Shown: one piece after another, positions 1-8,012 of the stretch
Layout: every line of letters starts with the position of its first letter
Numbering within the stretch: position 1 is the stretch's first letter
NCBI GenBank assembly: GCA_002433805.1
Contig: DJIW01000094.1
Coordinates: 1-25,021, forward strand
Length of the DNA stretch: 25,021 bases
Reading direction: 5' to 3'
Origin: Competibacteraceae bacterium UBA6584
Lineage (GTDB): Bacteria > Pseudomonadota > Gammaproteobacteria > Competibacterales > Competibacteraceae
Made by a program: the position numbers and the translations under genes
Notes under the pieces: model-generated
What the model saw: only the letters and a program-made list of their open reading frames with translations
The model's database searches: none
Told to the model about the DNA's origin: nothing

Positions 1-1317
1 CTGGTCGCAACGATCAAACTGTTTGCGGAAGTCAGTTACGAACTGCTTCACATCCATCACTCGCTACCCTCTTATCGGCTGTTGCCGGTCGAACGCGACT
101 TTGCGGCCGCCACCCTCCAGTCCCTGGATCTGACGGCCGATGTCTTGGTCAGGGCGGCGACCTGGCTGCTGGCGCAAGCCAACCGTCTCGGCTTCTCCCT
201 CCCCGTCGATCACCTTCCTTCCGAACACTATATCGAACACCTGCCGCCGGGCCGCCTGCCGCATGACCGGGCGATGCGCAAAATAAAGAATGCTGATGAA
301 ACAGTTACTTATTTGGCGACCGCCTACTTGAACCTCGCCGCCGACAGCGAAGTGTTAAATACCGCCGAAAACGTCGAGCCCAAGGATTACGCGACCTGTT
401 TCCCCGACCCGATCAGCGAGGATACCCTTCGCTATCTAAAAGTCCGCTTTCATTGCCTTCAATCGCTCTACGACACCTACGTTTCGGAAACCGCGATCGA
501 GTCGCTGGACCCCAATCTGCCCACCTTGCGCGGTCACATCAGCATTGTCTTTCACTTGCTGGAAATCGCGACTTACCTGGTGCATTACTACGAGCGCCAC
601 CTCAACGAGCACACCGGCGATTCGGCGTTGCGCCGTCGGCCGGTGATCGCGCCGGGGACATTGCTGGCGATGATGATGAATTATTCCATCGCCTTTTCCG
701 GTCTTTATCTGAAATACGGCCGCTGTTTTTGCCACACCATGCTCAGGCGCTATGCCGAAATCGGCCGGATCGAAGCGCCGGTGCCGTCCTACCGCGGCTT
801 TCACGTTCGCCCCTCGACCTTGATCGCGCGCATCGTGCAACACTACGGCAGCCTGGTGGTGATGGAACTGGACGGACAGTCCTACGACGCCGGCTCGCCG
901 ATGGATATTTTCAGGGCCAACGAAAAGATCAACGCCCAAAAACGGCGCTGGCTGGTATCGGAAATCGGCCGGCAGTCCCTGCCGGAAGGAGCGCTAGACG
1001 ACAGTCAAATCAGGGCGGCCGTGCTCGACATCGTGATCAAGCTGGCCGAACAGGGCAAAATCGTCGTCTACCAGCAGCCGCTGCAATTTTCGGATGAATT
1101 CAGCAAAGACGGCCTTCTGCTGGAAACGGTCACCAAGGAAATAGCCAAGCTGCAAGCGACCGGCCAGATCGATATCCGCACCGATTTAAACATCACCTTT
1201 ATCGGCGACAAACGGGTCTTGAGCGATCTTGCGCTGCTGGCGGAATCCGGCTACGGCGAGGATCATTTCGGCAATAATATCGCCTTGCCCAAGGAACTGG
1301 CGTACTTGCGCCGTTAA
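1..1317 (+). CDS. HPr-like-domain protein, 5' truncated by window edge
   Basis: The frame is open from base 1, so the start lies outside the window; a TTG at 82 is an unlikely start because the same frame already codes upstream. About 438 residues are visible. Most of the chain is helical and unrecognised. Around residues 260-315 is a segment like the PTS phosphocarrier HPr: GFHVRPS matches the family GLHARPA motif, with the phosphorylatable His at visible residue 268 (codon 802-804). A Ser in AGSPMDIF follows exactly 31 residues later, the same spacing as His15 to Ser46 of HPr. This suggests a phosphotransfer or regulatory role, but that is inference; no other PTS gene is visible. It ends at TAA 1315-1317, 24 bp from the convergent rarA. 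The coding call is firm, the domain call moderate, the function unknown. Confidence 0.75.
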   Translation: MVATIKLFAEVSYELLHIHHSLPSYRLLPVERDFAAATLQSLDLTADVLVRAATWLLAQANRLGFSLPVDHLPSEHYIEHLPPGRLPHDRAMRKIKNADETVTYLATAYLNLAADSEVLNTAENVEPKDYATCFPDPISEDTLRYLKVRFHCLQSLYDTYVSETAIESLDPNLPTLRGHISIVFHLLEIATYLVHYYERHLNEHTGDSALRRRPVIAPGTLLAMMMNYSIAFSGLYLKYGRCFCHTMLRRYAEIGRIEAPVPSYRGFHVRPSTLIARIVQHYGSLVVMELDGQSYDAGSPMDIFRANEKINAQKRRWLVSEIGRQSLPEGALDDSQIRAAVLDIVIKLAEQGKIVVYQQPLQFSDEFSKDGLLLETVTKEIAKLQATGQIDIRTDLNITFIGDKRVLSDLALLAESGYGEDHFGNNIALPKELAYLRR

Positions 1318-1341
1318 CACTTCCGGCCGCCCCGCCCCGCT

Positions 1342-2688
1342 TCAAGGATAACGCCGCCGCCCGGCGCACCGGTCCCATTCCCGCAACCGCTCCAGTTTTT
1401 CGCCGATGCGCCCTTCCAATCCGTTGGTGGTCGGCTGGTAATAGCGCGCGTTTTTCAACTCCGGCGGAAAATAGCATTCGCCGGCGGCGTAAGCGTTCGG
1501 TTCGTCGTGGGCGTAGCGGTAGCCCTCGGCATGACCCAATTCGCGCGCCAGGGCGGTGGGCGCGTTGCGCAGGTGCGCCGGCACCTCCAGCGTGCCGTAG
1601 CGCCCGACATCGCGCCGGGCCGCCGCGAACGCGGCATCCACCGCGTTGCTTTTGGGCGCCACCGCCAGATAGACCACGGCTTGGGCGATCGCCAGCTCGC
1701 CTTCGGGACTGCCCATGCGCTCTTGCGCCTCCCAAGCGTTCAACGCCAGTTGCAGGGCGCGGGGATCGGCGTTGCCGATGTCCTCGCTGGCCATCCGCGC
1801 CACCCGTCGGGCGATGTAGAGCGGATCGCAACCGCCGTCCAGCAGCCGCGCCAACCAGTAGAGCGCCGCGTCCGGGCCGCTGCCGCGAACGGCTTTATGC
1901 AAGGCGGATATCTGGTCGTAAAACAGATCGCCGCCCCGGTCGAAGCGCCGCCCCGCGCCTTGGCCCACGGCCTCCGGCAATGCCGTCTCCAGCGTTATGC
2001 CTTGAGCATCCGCCAGTTCCGCGGCCAGTTCCAGCCAGATCAAGACGCGGCGCGCATCGCCGTCGGCGGCTTGAGCCAACCGCGCCCGCGCCGGCTCCGA
2101 CAGCGTCCAGCGTCCGCCCAAACCCCGTTCGGCATCGTCGAGCGCCCGCGCCAGCACCTGTTCGAGGGCGGGCGCATCCAAACTGTTCAACACGTAGACC
2201 CGCACTCGTGACAGCAAGGCGTTATTGAGCGCGAAACCGGGATTTTCCGTGGTGGCTCCGACAAACGTCAGCGTGCCGTCCTCCACATAAGGCAGAAAAG
2301 CATCCTGCTGGCCTTTGTTGAAGCGGTGGACCTCGTCCACGAACAGGATCGTGCGCCGCTGGCACTCGCGCCAAAGCGCTTGCGCCCGCTCCACCGCCGC
2401 GCGTACCTCGCGCACGCCCGCCATGACCGCCGACAAGCGGATAAATTCGGCCTGACAAGCGCCCGCCAGCAGTTCGGCCAACGTGGTTTTACCGGCGCCG
2501 GGCGGTCCCCACAGCACCATGGAATGCGGTTGGCCGCGCTCGATGGCCGCCCGCAGCGGTTTGCCCGGCGCGAGCAGATGCGCTTGACCGACGAACTCAT
2601 CCAGCCGGCGCGGCCGCAGGCGGTCGGCCAGCGGCCGGCGCGCGTCGGCGGCCGCTTCCGTCGCTTCCATCGTGCGCGATGTCTCCAT
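1342..2688 (-). CDS. rarA: Replication-associated recombination protein A (AAA+ ATPase)
   Basis: RarA/MgsA is a cytoplasmic AAA+ ATPase related to clamp loaders that acts at stalled replication forks and is the bacterial relative of WRNIP1/Mgs1. Visible signatures are PLADRLRPRRLDEFVGQ near the N-terminus, Walker A GPPGAGKTTLAELL, Walker B ILFVDEVHRFNKGQQDA, and the sensor stretch VGATTENPGF. The length of about 448 aa matches the family. The start is uncertain: an ATG at 2688 has GGAG three bases upstream, a TTG at 2700 is only 9 bp from lolA, and an ATG at 2670 would also keep the whole domain. The gene follows lolA on the same strand with a very short gap, so the two are probably co-transcribed; this matches the common gammaproteobacterial ftsK-lolA-rarA order. 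Confidence 0.95.
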   Translation of the reverse strand: METSRTMEATEAAADARRPLADRLRPRRLDEFVGQAHLLAPGKPLRAAIERGQPHSMVLWGPPGAGKTTLAELLAGACQAEFIRLSAVMAGVREVRAAVERAQALWRECQRRTILFVDEVHRFNKGQQDAFLPYVEDGTLTFVGATTENPGFALNNALLSRVRVYVLNSLDAPALEQVLARALDDAERGLGGRWTLSEPARARLAQAADGDARRVLIWLELAAELADAQGITLETALPEAVGQGAGRRFDRGGDLFYDQISALHKAVRGSGPDAALYWLARLLDGGCDPLYIARRVARMASEDIGNADPRALQLALNAWEAQERMGSPEGELAIAQAVVYLAVAPKSNAVDAAFAAARRDVGRYGTLEVPAHLRNAPTALARELGHAEGYRYAHDEPNAYAAGECYFPPELKNARYYQPTTNGLEGRIGEKLERLREWDRCAGRRRYP

Positions 2689-2709
2689 CGTCTCCGCCAA
2701 GCGGCGCTC

Positions 2710-3330
2710 TCAGCCTGAATCGCCGACCACGTCCACGCCCGCCGGCGGCGCGAATTTCAATAAATCGGCATCAAGCTCGGGATTGCGCTCCAGCTTTTGA
2801 AAATCCAAGCGCGTGCGTTGGCCGAAGCCATCTTCCAATTCCAAACTCACCAGCAGCTCGCCTTTGAACGCCACCCGCAGCAACCGAAATTCGGGTTGCG
2901 GTTGTTTGGGCGTGAGGTCGTACCAGTTCAATCCGTCTTGAATGCGCTCGCCGCCGACGGTAAAAGCGTCCTCGATGGGAGCCGCGCCGCTCAGCAGCGA
3001 CAGCGGGGTCGAACCGAGCGCCTTATCCAACTTGCGAACCGTGATCTGCGCCAGATCGACATCGTAAGACCACAGCCGCTCGCCGTCGGCGACGATGATC
3101 TGCTTGGAAGGGGTTTGGTAGCTCCAGCGAAATTTTCCGGGCTTTTGCATCCACATTTGCCCGCTGGAGCTTTGCACCACTCGCGCTTTCTCGTCGTAAA
3201 CCCGTTGGGTGAACTCCGCCCGCAACGAGCGAAGACCCTCGAAATAACGCTGCACCTGCGCGGGGGTCGCTCCGACCGGCAGCGCCGCGAACAAGCTCAA
3301 CATCAGAACCACCAACAAACGCATCAGCAT
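2710..3330 (-). CDS. lolA: Outer-membrane lipoprotein carrier LolA
   Basis: LolA is the periplasmic chaperone that accepts lipoproteins from LolCDE at the inner membrane and delivers them to LolB. The 206-aa product has a signal peptide (hydrophobic core LLVVLMLSLFAAL, likely cleavage after PVGA) and LolA features including the FTQRVYDEKARVVQSSSG strand region, MQKPGKFRWSY and the PLSLLSG segment. The ATG at 3330 has a good Shine-Dalgarno on the minus strand (AGGA at 3337-3340, 6-nt spacing), which decides the start; an in-frame ATG at 3324 is less well placed. It is probably transcribed with rarA. Unusually, it is separated from ftsK by the oppositely oriented pfp, so it needs its own promoter in 3331-3617. 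Confidence 0.95.
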   Translation of the reverse strand: MLMRLLVVLMLSLFAALPVGATPAQVQRYFEGLRSLRAEFTQRVYDEKARVVQSSSGQMWMQKPGKFRWSYQTPSKQIIVADGERLWSYDVDLAQITVRKLDKALGSTPLSLLSGAAPIEDAFTVGGERIQDGLNWYDLTPKQPQPEFRLLRVAFKGELLVSLELEDGFGQRTRLDFQKLERNPELDADLLKFAPPAGVDVVGDSG

Positions 3331-3617
3331 ATGCTTTCCTCATTTTCGGAATCTCCAGCATAGACCGCGCGCCGGGCGGTTGTTTCAGACTTTTTGATGA
3401 TTCGTCATTTCCGCGCGGTTGGGCGATGCCTCGGTTTGAAATTTCGCGCGGTTTGGAGTCTTGGCCAAAAAGAGTTTCAAAACCGCCCATTTTCGAACCG
3501 AGGCGCTATCCTGTTATCCGCCCGCGTTGCTCCGAGCCAAAATTCCTCCTACGCTTTTAGTTTATATTCCCGGCTTTTCAGTCTTCCCTTCACTCCCAAT
3601 CAAGGTTAACGGCAACC
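3331..3617. promoter_or_regulatory. Divergent lolA/pfp intergenic control region
   Basis: This 287-bp gap separates lolA (-) from pfp (+) and must hold promoters for both. It contains a nested inverted repeat at 3428-3504 and a direct repeat of CGCGCGGTTNGG-like sequence (3412-3423 and 3445-3456) spaced 33 bp. A TATATT at 3563-3568 could be a -10 for pfp, but no convincing -35 sits at the right distance. The pfp Shine-Dalgarno is weak (AAGG at 3602-3605, 12 nt before the ATG). I see no small gene here. Confidence 0.5.
3428..3504. repeat. Nested interrupted inverted repeat
   Basis: The outer arms are 3428-3441 (GCCTCGGTTTGAAA) and 3491-3504 (TTTCGAACCGAGGC), matching at 13 of 14 positions. 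Nested inside, 3448-3454 (GCGGTTT) pairs with 3480-3486 (AAACCGC). The innermost part contains the palindrome TTGGCCAA at 3461-3468. The position midway between two divergent genes suggests a regulator-binding site or a leader hairpin; which one cannot be told from the sequence. Confidence 0.6.
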
Positions 3618-4847
3618 ATGAGCAAGCCTAAGAAAGTCGCAATCCTCACCGCGGGCGGTTTGGCCCCCTGCCTCAGTTCGGCCATCGGCGGCCTCATCGA
3701 GCGCTACACCGAGATCGATCCCAGCATCGAGATCATCTGTTACCGCAGCGGTTACAAAGGCCTGCTGCTCGGCGATTCCTACAAAGTGACGCCGGAAATT
3801 CGCGAAAAGGCCGGGTTGTTGCACACCTTCGGCGGCTCGCCCATCGGCAACAGCCGGGTCAAACTCACCAACGTTAAGGATTGCGTCAAGCGCGGCCTGG
3901 TCAAAGATGGCGCGGACCCGCAGAAAGTCGCCGCCGATCAATTGGTCAAGGACGGCGTGGACGTGCTGCACACCATCGGGGGCGACGACACCAACACCGC
4001 CGCCGCCGACCTCGCCGCCTTCCTGGCGAAAAACAACTACGGCCTCACCGTGATCGGCCTGCCCAAGACCGTCGATAACGATGTTTACCCGATCCGGCAA
4101 TCGCTGGGCGCGTGGACCGCCGCCGAACAAGGGGCGCGCTTCTTTCAAAACGTGGTCGCGGAAAACAACGCCAACCCGCGCATGTTGATCATCCACGAAG
4201 TCATGGGCCGCAACTGCGGCTGGCTCACCGCCGCCACCGCGCGCGAATACCGCAAGCTGCTCGACCGCACCGACTGGCTGCCCGGCCTGGGTTTGGACCG
4301 TTCCGCTTTCGAGGTCCACGCCGTGTTCGTCCCGGAAATGCAAGTCGACATCGCCGCCGAGGCCAAGCGCTTGCGCGCCGCCATGGACAAGGTGGACTGC
4401 CTCAACATTTTCGTTTCCGAAGGCGCGGGGGTGGACGCCATCATCGCCGAAATGCAATCCAAGGGCCAAGAGGTGCCGTGCGACGCCTTCGGCCACATCA
4501 AGCTCGACGCCGTCAATCCCGGCAAATGGTTCGGCGAACAGTTCGCCCAGATGATCGGTTCGGAAAAGACCCTGATCCAAAAATCCGGCTACTTCTCGCG
4601 CGCCTCGGCCGCCAACATCGAGGATCTGCGCCTGATCAAATCGTGCGCCGACCTCGCCGTCGAATGCGCGATGCGCGGCGAATCGGGCGTGATCGGCCAC
4701 GACGAAGATCAGGGCGGGGTGTTGCGCGCCATCGAATTCCCGCGCATCAAGGGCGGCAAACCGTTCAACATCGACACGCCGTGGTTTACCGAGATGCTAA
4801 AGGCGATCGGCCAGAAGAAAGGCAAGAAAGTCGCGGTCAGCCATTAA
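3618..4847 (+). CDS. pfp: PPi-dependent 6-phosphofructokinase
   Basis: The enzyme interconverts fructose 6-phosphate and fructose 1,6-bisphosphate using pyrophosphate, so it is reversible and can serve glycolysis or gluconeogenesis. The 409-aa cytosolic protein shows PFK-family motifs: an N-terminal GGLAPCLSSAIGG loop, GGDDTN at residues 121-126, PKTVDND at 149-155 with the catalytic Asp, and MGRNCGWL at 196-203. The second Asp of GGDD and the Lys of PKTVDND are the known marks of PPi rather than ATP use; ATP enzymes have Gly at these places. ATG 3618 begins a typical N-terminus (SKPKKVAILTAGG). The gene is alone on the + strand between lolA and ftsK, both on the - strand, so it looks inserted into a conserved block. 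Confidence 0.93.
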   Translation: MSKPKKVAILTAGGLAPCLSSAIGGLIERYTEIDPSIEIICYRSGYKGLLLGDSYKVTPEIREKAGLLHTFGGSPIGNSRVKLTNVKDCVKRGLVKDGADPQKVAADQLVKDGVDVLHTIGGDDTNTAAADLAAFLAKNNYGLTVIGLPKTVDNDVYPIRQSLGAWTAAEQGARFFQNVVAENNANPRMLIIHEVMGRNCGWLTAATAREYRKLLDRTDWLPGLGLDRSAFEVHAVFVPEMQVDIAAEAKRLRAAMDKVDCLNIFVSEGAGVDAIIAEMQSKGQEVPCDAFGHIKLDAVNPGKWFGEQFAQMIGSEKTLIQKSGYFSRASAANIEDLRLIKSCADLAVECAMRGESGVIGHDEDQGGVLRAIEFPRIKGGKPFNIDTPWFTEMLKAIGQKKGKKVAVSH

Positions 4848-4861
4848 GCGAAAACCCCCAT

Positions 4862-4904
4862 GCGCCGGGATGAGCGACCGAACCGGCCGCGTGACTCCCG
4901 GCGC
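4862..4904. terminator. Hairpin downstream of pfp, possible terminator
   Basis: Perfect 9-bp arms GCGCCGGGA (4862-4870) and TCCCGGCGC (4896-4904) enclose a 25-nt loop, beginning 15 nt after the pfp stop codon. No T-tract follows on the plus strand, so this is not a textbook intrinsic terminator; it may stabilise the pfp mRNA 3' end. Confidence 0.4.
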
Positions 4905-4932
4905 GGAAGCAGGAGAAGCTTGTGGAGGCGGC

Positions 4933-4974
4933 TGCGGAGGGGGGATTGAGTCTCCTGACTGCGCCCCCTCCGCA
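4933..4974. terminator. Strong hairpin between convergent pfp and ftsK
   Basis: Perfect 11-bp arms TGCGGAGGGGG (4933-4943) and CCCCCTCCGCA (4964-4974) surround a 20-nt loop that itself contains AGTC-TCCT-GACT (4949-4960). On the minus strand it begins 7 nt after the ftsK stop. There is no T-tract on either side, so termination efficiency is uncertain, but the placement between convergent genes fits a shared transcription-end or mRNA-protecting hairpin. Confidence 0.5.
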
Positions 4975-4981
4975 ATCACCA

Positions 4982-7750
4982 TCACGGTGGCGCGGGAGCC
5001 AATACCTCGCGGCTGCCGTTGGATTGCAACGGACCGACCACGCCGGCCGCCTCCATTTCCTCGACCAGCCGCGCCGCCCGGTTGTAGCCGATCCGCAACC
5101 GGCGCTGCACCCCCGAGACCGAGGCCCGCCGCGATTCGACGACGATCCGCACCGCCTCATCGTACAAAGGATCGCTCTCGCCGCCGCGACCGCCGTTTTC
5201 GCCTTCCTCGCCCGGCTCGGCCTCCTCGCGCGGCTCGACCAACACGTCCTCGATATAGTCCGGCGCGCCGGTTTCTCGAAGAAAATCCACCACCCGATTG
5301 ACTTCCTGATCGTCCACAAACGCGCCGTGCACCCGTTGCGGCAGACCGGTCCCGGGCGGCAGATACAGCATGTCGCCGTGGCCCAGCAACTGCTCCGCCC
5401 CCATTTGATCCAGAATGGTGCGGGAATCGACTTTCGAGGACACTTGGAAGGCGATGCGAGTGGGGATATTCGCCTTGATCAGGCCGGTGATCACATCGAC
5501 CGACGGCCGCTGGGTCGCCAGAATCAAGTGGATGCCGGAAGCGCGCGCTTTTTGCGCCAGCCGGGCGATCAGCTCTTCCACCTTCTTGCCGACGATCATC
5601 ATCATGTCGGCCAGCTCGTCGATCACCACCACGATAAACGGCAGCGGCTCCAACAGCGGACATTCGCTCTCGAACGCCTCTGGCTTCCACAAGGGATCGG
5701 GCAATCCTTCGCCTTCTTCCAGCGCGTCCGACACCTTGCGGTTGAAACCGGCGATGTTTCGAACCTTCAGCGCCGCCATCAGCCGGTAGCGCCGGTCCAT
5801 CTCGCCGACGCACCAGCGCAAGGCGTTAGCCGCTTCCTTCATATCCGTCACCACCGGAGTGAGCAGATGCGGGATATCTTCATACATCGACAGTTCCAGC
5901 ATCTTCGGATCGACCAGAATTAACCGGACCTCGGACGGCGGCGCTTTGTACAGCAAGCTGAGCAACATGGCGTTGATCGCCACCGACTTGCCGGAACCCG
6001 TGGTGCCCGCCACCAGCAGGTGCGGCATCCGGGCTAGATTGGCCACCACCGGATTGCCGCCGATATCCATCCCCAGCGCCAGGGTGAGCGCGGCCGGAGA
6101 TTGCGCGTAGACCGGCGCTTCCAGCACCTCGCGAAGATAGACGGTTTCGCGGTGCCGGTTCGGAATTTCCAACCCGATAAAGGATTTGCCGGGGATCACC
6201 TCCACGACCCGCACGCTGATGACCGACAGGCCGCGCGCCAGATCCTTGGCCAGGTTGCTGATCTGGCTGACCTTGACGCCCGGCGCGGGATCGACTTCGA
6301 AGCGGGTAATGACCGGCCCAGGCTCCACGGCCACCACCCGGGCATCAACCCCGAAACTCTTGAGCAAAACCTCCACCTGCCGGGACATGTCCTGAAGGGT
6401 GTCTAGGGAGTAACCCGCCGTCCTGGGCGGTGGCTGGTCGAGCAAATCCAGCGCGGGTAAAGCCCCGGTCTCCGACAGCCCAGGCGGCGTCGGCCGACCC
6501 GCCGCCGGAGCCGCCGGACGGATTTTGACGGATGCCGCCTTCGGGCGCATCGGATCGTTCGAAGCCTCGGTTTCATAATCGACATCGGCCGTCCACAGCA
6601 GCTGATGCGCGGACTCGCCGGAAGCGCTCGGCAAGGGCTCGGATACGGCCAAGGGCTGACGGCTCGCCGCGCCGGGGGCGGAAAATTTGCTGGGCACCAA
6701 AGTCAGGTCGGGAGAGACGGACGGGGGCGCTTCGGCCGCGCGCTTGGAAGGTTCATGGCGCGCGCCGCCGCGCCCTTTCCGCTCGCGCCCCAGATCCAAA
6801 ACCGGTTCGATCCGACCGCCCTGCCAACCGCCGGTCACCGCAACGCCCGAGCCGGCGTCAGAGTCTGACGCCGGCTCGGCGGACGCGGCCCCGCGCGCAT
6901 CCGCCTCGGTCGCTTCACGCCTCTCGCGGCGCTCCCGCCACCACGCCCGCGTCATCGCGGCGATGCTGCTCAAGCCCGCCGCCATCGACCGTTCCGGCCC
7001 GTTGCCGGATTTCGGCTTGGTTCTCGCTGGCTGATCGGGCGCGGCCGCCGCTTTCGGGCGAGCATCGCCGCCGGCCTTCCCTGTGGACGGCCTGCCCCGG
7101 CGCGGAGGTTTCTCGGGGCTTTTGAGCTTATCCGCCGAACGAAGCACCGTGTTTCCGATCCAATCCACCAATTTAAGCCACGAAAAACCGGTGCTTAAGG
7201 TCACGCCGGCGAGCAACAGCGCGATCATGAACAGATTGCCCCAGGCATAACCGAAAGCTTGCGTCAAAAACTGGCCCACCTGCGCGCCCATGAGCCCGCC
7301 CGCTGAACCCGCGCCGGGCACCGTGCCCGGCAGCGGCCGCAGGTGCAACGCGGCCAACCCGCACCCCATCGCCAAGGCCACCGCAAAGCCCAGCACCCGA
7401 AACAGGACGATTTCGGCGTCCAGCTGCAACAGCGAGCCTTTCCTGAACAAGCGCCATGCCGCAAACAGCAGGCTCAAGGGCAGCCAATAGGCGGGATAAC
7501 CGAAAAAATACAAATTGATATCGGCAAACCACGCCCCGGCCGTTCCGACCAGATTGTGCATCTTGGCGACGTTGGCCGTATGCGTCCAGGCCGGGTCATC
7601 GATATGAAAGCTGGCCAGCGCGAGGATCATCCCCAGGGCGATCACCACCACCAGCCAGAAAATGATTTCTTGCAAGGTTCCCTTAAGAAAACGAAAGATG
7701 CCGGCCCGGATCGCGGGCTGCTCCGGTTTGATGCGATGTGCCTGCGCCAA
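4982..7750 (-). CDS. ftsK: DNA translocase FtsK
   Basis: FtsK is the septum-localised DNA pump that clears chromosome termini and activates XerCD recombination at dif. The 922-aa protein has hydrophobic segments in roughly residues 28-190, a charged Pro/Ala-rich linker (about 205-440), the RecA-like motor with Walker A GTTGSGKSV at 582-590 and Walker B FIVVVIDELAD at 705-715, and a C-terminal winged-helix gamma domain (about 858-915) for KOPS reading. It starts at TTG: an in-frame TGA lies two codons upstream, and AGGA at 7758-7761 is 7 nt away, so no upstream start is possible; the next Met (residue 41) would cut into the first membrane segment. The linker-coding DNA contains a 33-bp perfect palindrome. 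Confidence 0.97.
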   Translation of the reverse strand: MAQAHRIKPEQPAIRAGIFRFLKGTLQEIIFWLVVVIALGMILALASFHIDDPAWTHTANVAKMHNLVGTAGAWFADINLYFFGYPAYWLPLSLLFAAWRLFRKGSLLQLDAEIVLFRVLGFAVALAMGCGLAALHLRPLPGTVPGAGSAGGLMGAQVGQFLTQAFGYAWGNLFMIALLLAGVTLSTGFSWLKLVDWIGNTVLRSADKLKSPEKPPRRGRPSTGKAGGDARPKAAAAPDQPARTKPKSGNGPERSMAAGLSSIAAMTRAWWRERRERREATEADARGAASAEPASDSDAGSGVAVTGGWQGGRIEPVLDLGRERKGRGGARHEPSKRAAEAPPSVSPDLTLVPSKFSAPGAASRQPLAVSEPLPSASGESAHQLLWTADVDYETEASNDPMRPKAASVKIRPAAPAAGRPTPPGLSETGALPALDLLDQPPPRTAGYSLDTLQDMSRQVEVLLKSFGVDARVVAVEPGPVITRFEVDPAPGVKVSQISNLAKDLARGLSVISVRVVEVIPGKSFIGLEIPNRHRETVYLREVLEAPVYAQSPAALTLALGMDIGGNPVVANLARMPHLLVAGTTGSGKSVAINAMLLSLLYKAPPSEVRLILVDPKMLELSMYEDIPHLLTPVVTDMKEAANALRWCVGEMDRRYRLMAALKVRNIAGFNRKVSDALEEGEGLPDPLWKPEAFESECPLLEPLPFIVVVIDELADMMMIVGKKVEELIARLAQKARASGIHLILATQRPSVDVITGLIKANIPTRIAFQVSSKVDSRTILDQMGAEQLLGHGDMLYLPPGTGLPQRVHGAFVDDQEVNRVVDFLRETGAPDYIEDVLVEPREEAEPGEEGENGGRGGESDPLYDEAVRIVVESRRASVSGVQRRLRIGYNRAARLVEEMEAAGVVGPLQSNGSREVLAPAPP
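6847..6879. repeat. 33-bp perfect palindrome within ftsK
   Basis: Arms of 16 bp (6847-6862 and 6864-6879) are exact reverse complements around a single central G at 6863. On the coding strand it encodes the linker peptide AEPASDSDAGS, which agrees with the ftsK reading frame, so this is not a transcription error in reading the sequence. The role is unknown; it lies in the non-conserved linker, where an in-frame insertion would be tolerated. Confidence 0.9.
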
Positions 7751-7757
7751 AATTCAG

Positions 7758-7761
7758 TCCT
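7758..7761 (-). promoter_or_regulatory. ftsK ribosome binding site for a TTG start
   Basis: On the minus strand AGGA precedes TTG 7750 by 7 nt, with an in-frame TGA just upstream of the TTG. This pair fixes a non-ATG start for ftsK. Confidence 0.7.
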
Positions 7762-7964
7762 ATTCGATGAGTTCGCGGTGGAGTTGGGCAACCGTCGGCG
7801 GAGGTCCGCCAGAGAGTCGCGGCGATTGGAGGCCATGCGGGTATTGTCCCATTCCGAAGCGTTCCGGTGAAGGGCGAACCCTTTCGAGATCGGCAGTCTA
7901 AACTCCGTGGAAGCCGGAAGCGACCGCCGGTCCGCCGGAGTCAAACCGAATCGATAAAGCCCAA

Positions 7965-7970
7965 ATTATA
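7965..7970 (-). promoter_or_regulatory. Putative ftsK -10 box
   Basis: TATAAT reads on the minus strand, about 215 nt before the ftsK TTG. The sequence 17 bp further upstream (GGGGCT) is a poor -35, so activity would need an activator or another sigma contact. Confidence 0.4.
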
Positions 7971-7982
7971 GCGGGCGATCCT

Positions 7983-8012
7983 TTGGAAGCCCCCGCCGGC
8001 GCCCTCTATAAT
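7983..8012 (+). promoter_or_regulatory. Putative sigma-70 promoter for FemAB-like-aat-bpt
   Basis: -35 TTGGAA (7983-7988) and consensus -10 TATAAT (8007-8012) are separated by 18 bp. The predicted transcript would begin near 8019 and have a leader of about 100 nt before ATG 8120. Confidence 0.5.

Noticed and set aside
453..1097. 214-codon + strand frame inside the HPr-like gene
   Set aside because: Out of frame with the HPr-like motif, Arg-rich, and no ribosome binding site or family match.
3606..4700. 364-codon open frame antisense to pfp
   Set aside because: The + strand frame has all PFK motifs; the antisense product is a Gly/Val/Ala/Asp-rich shadow.
6620..6660. Short direct repeat (GGCAAGGGCT / GCCAAGGGCT) in the ftsK linker
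   Set aside because: Imperfect, short and within low-complexity Pro/Ser/Ala coding sequence.
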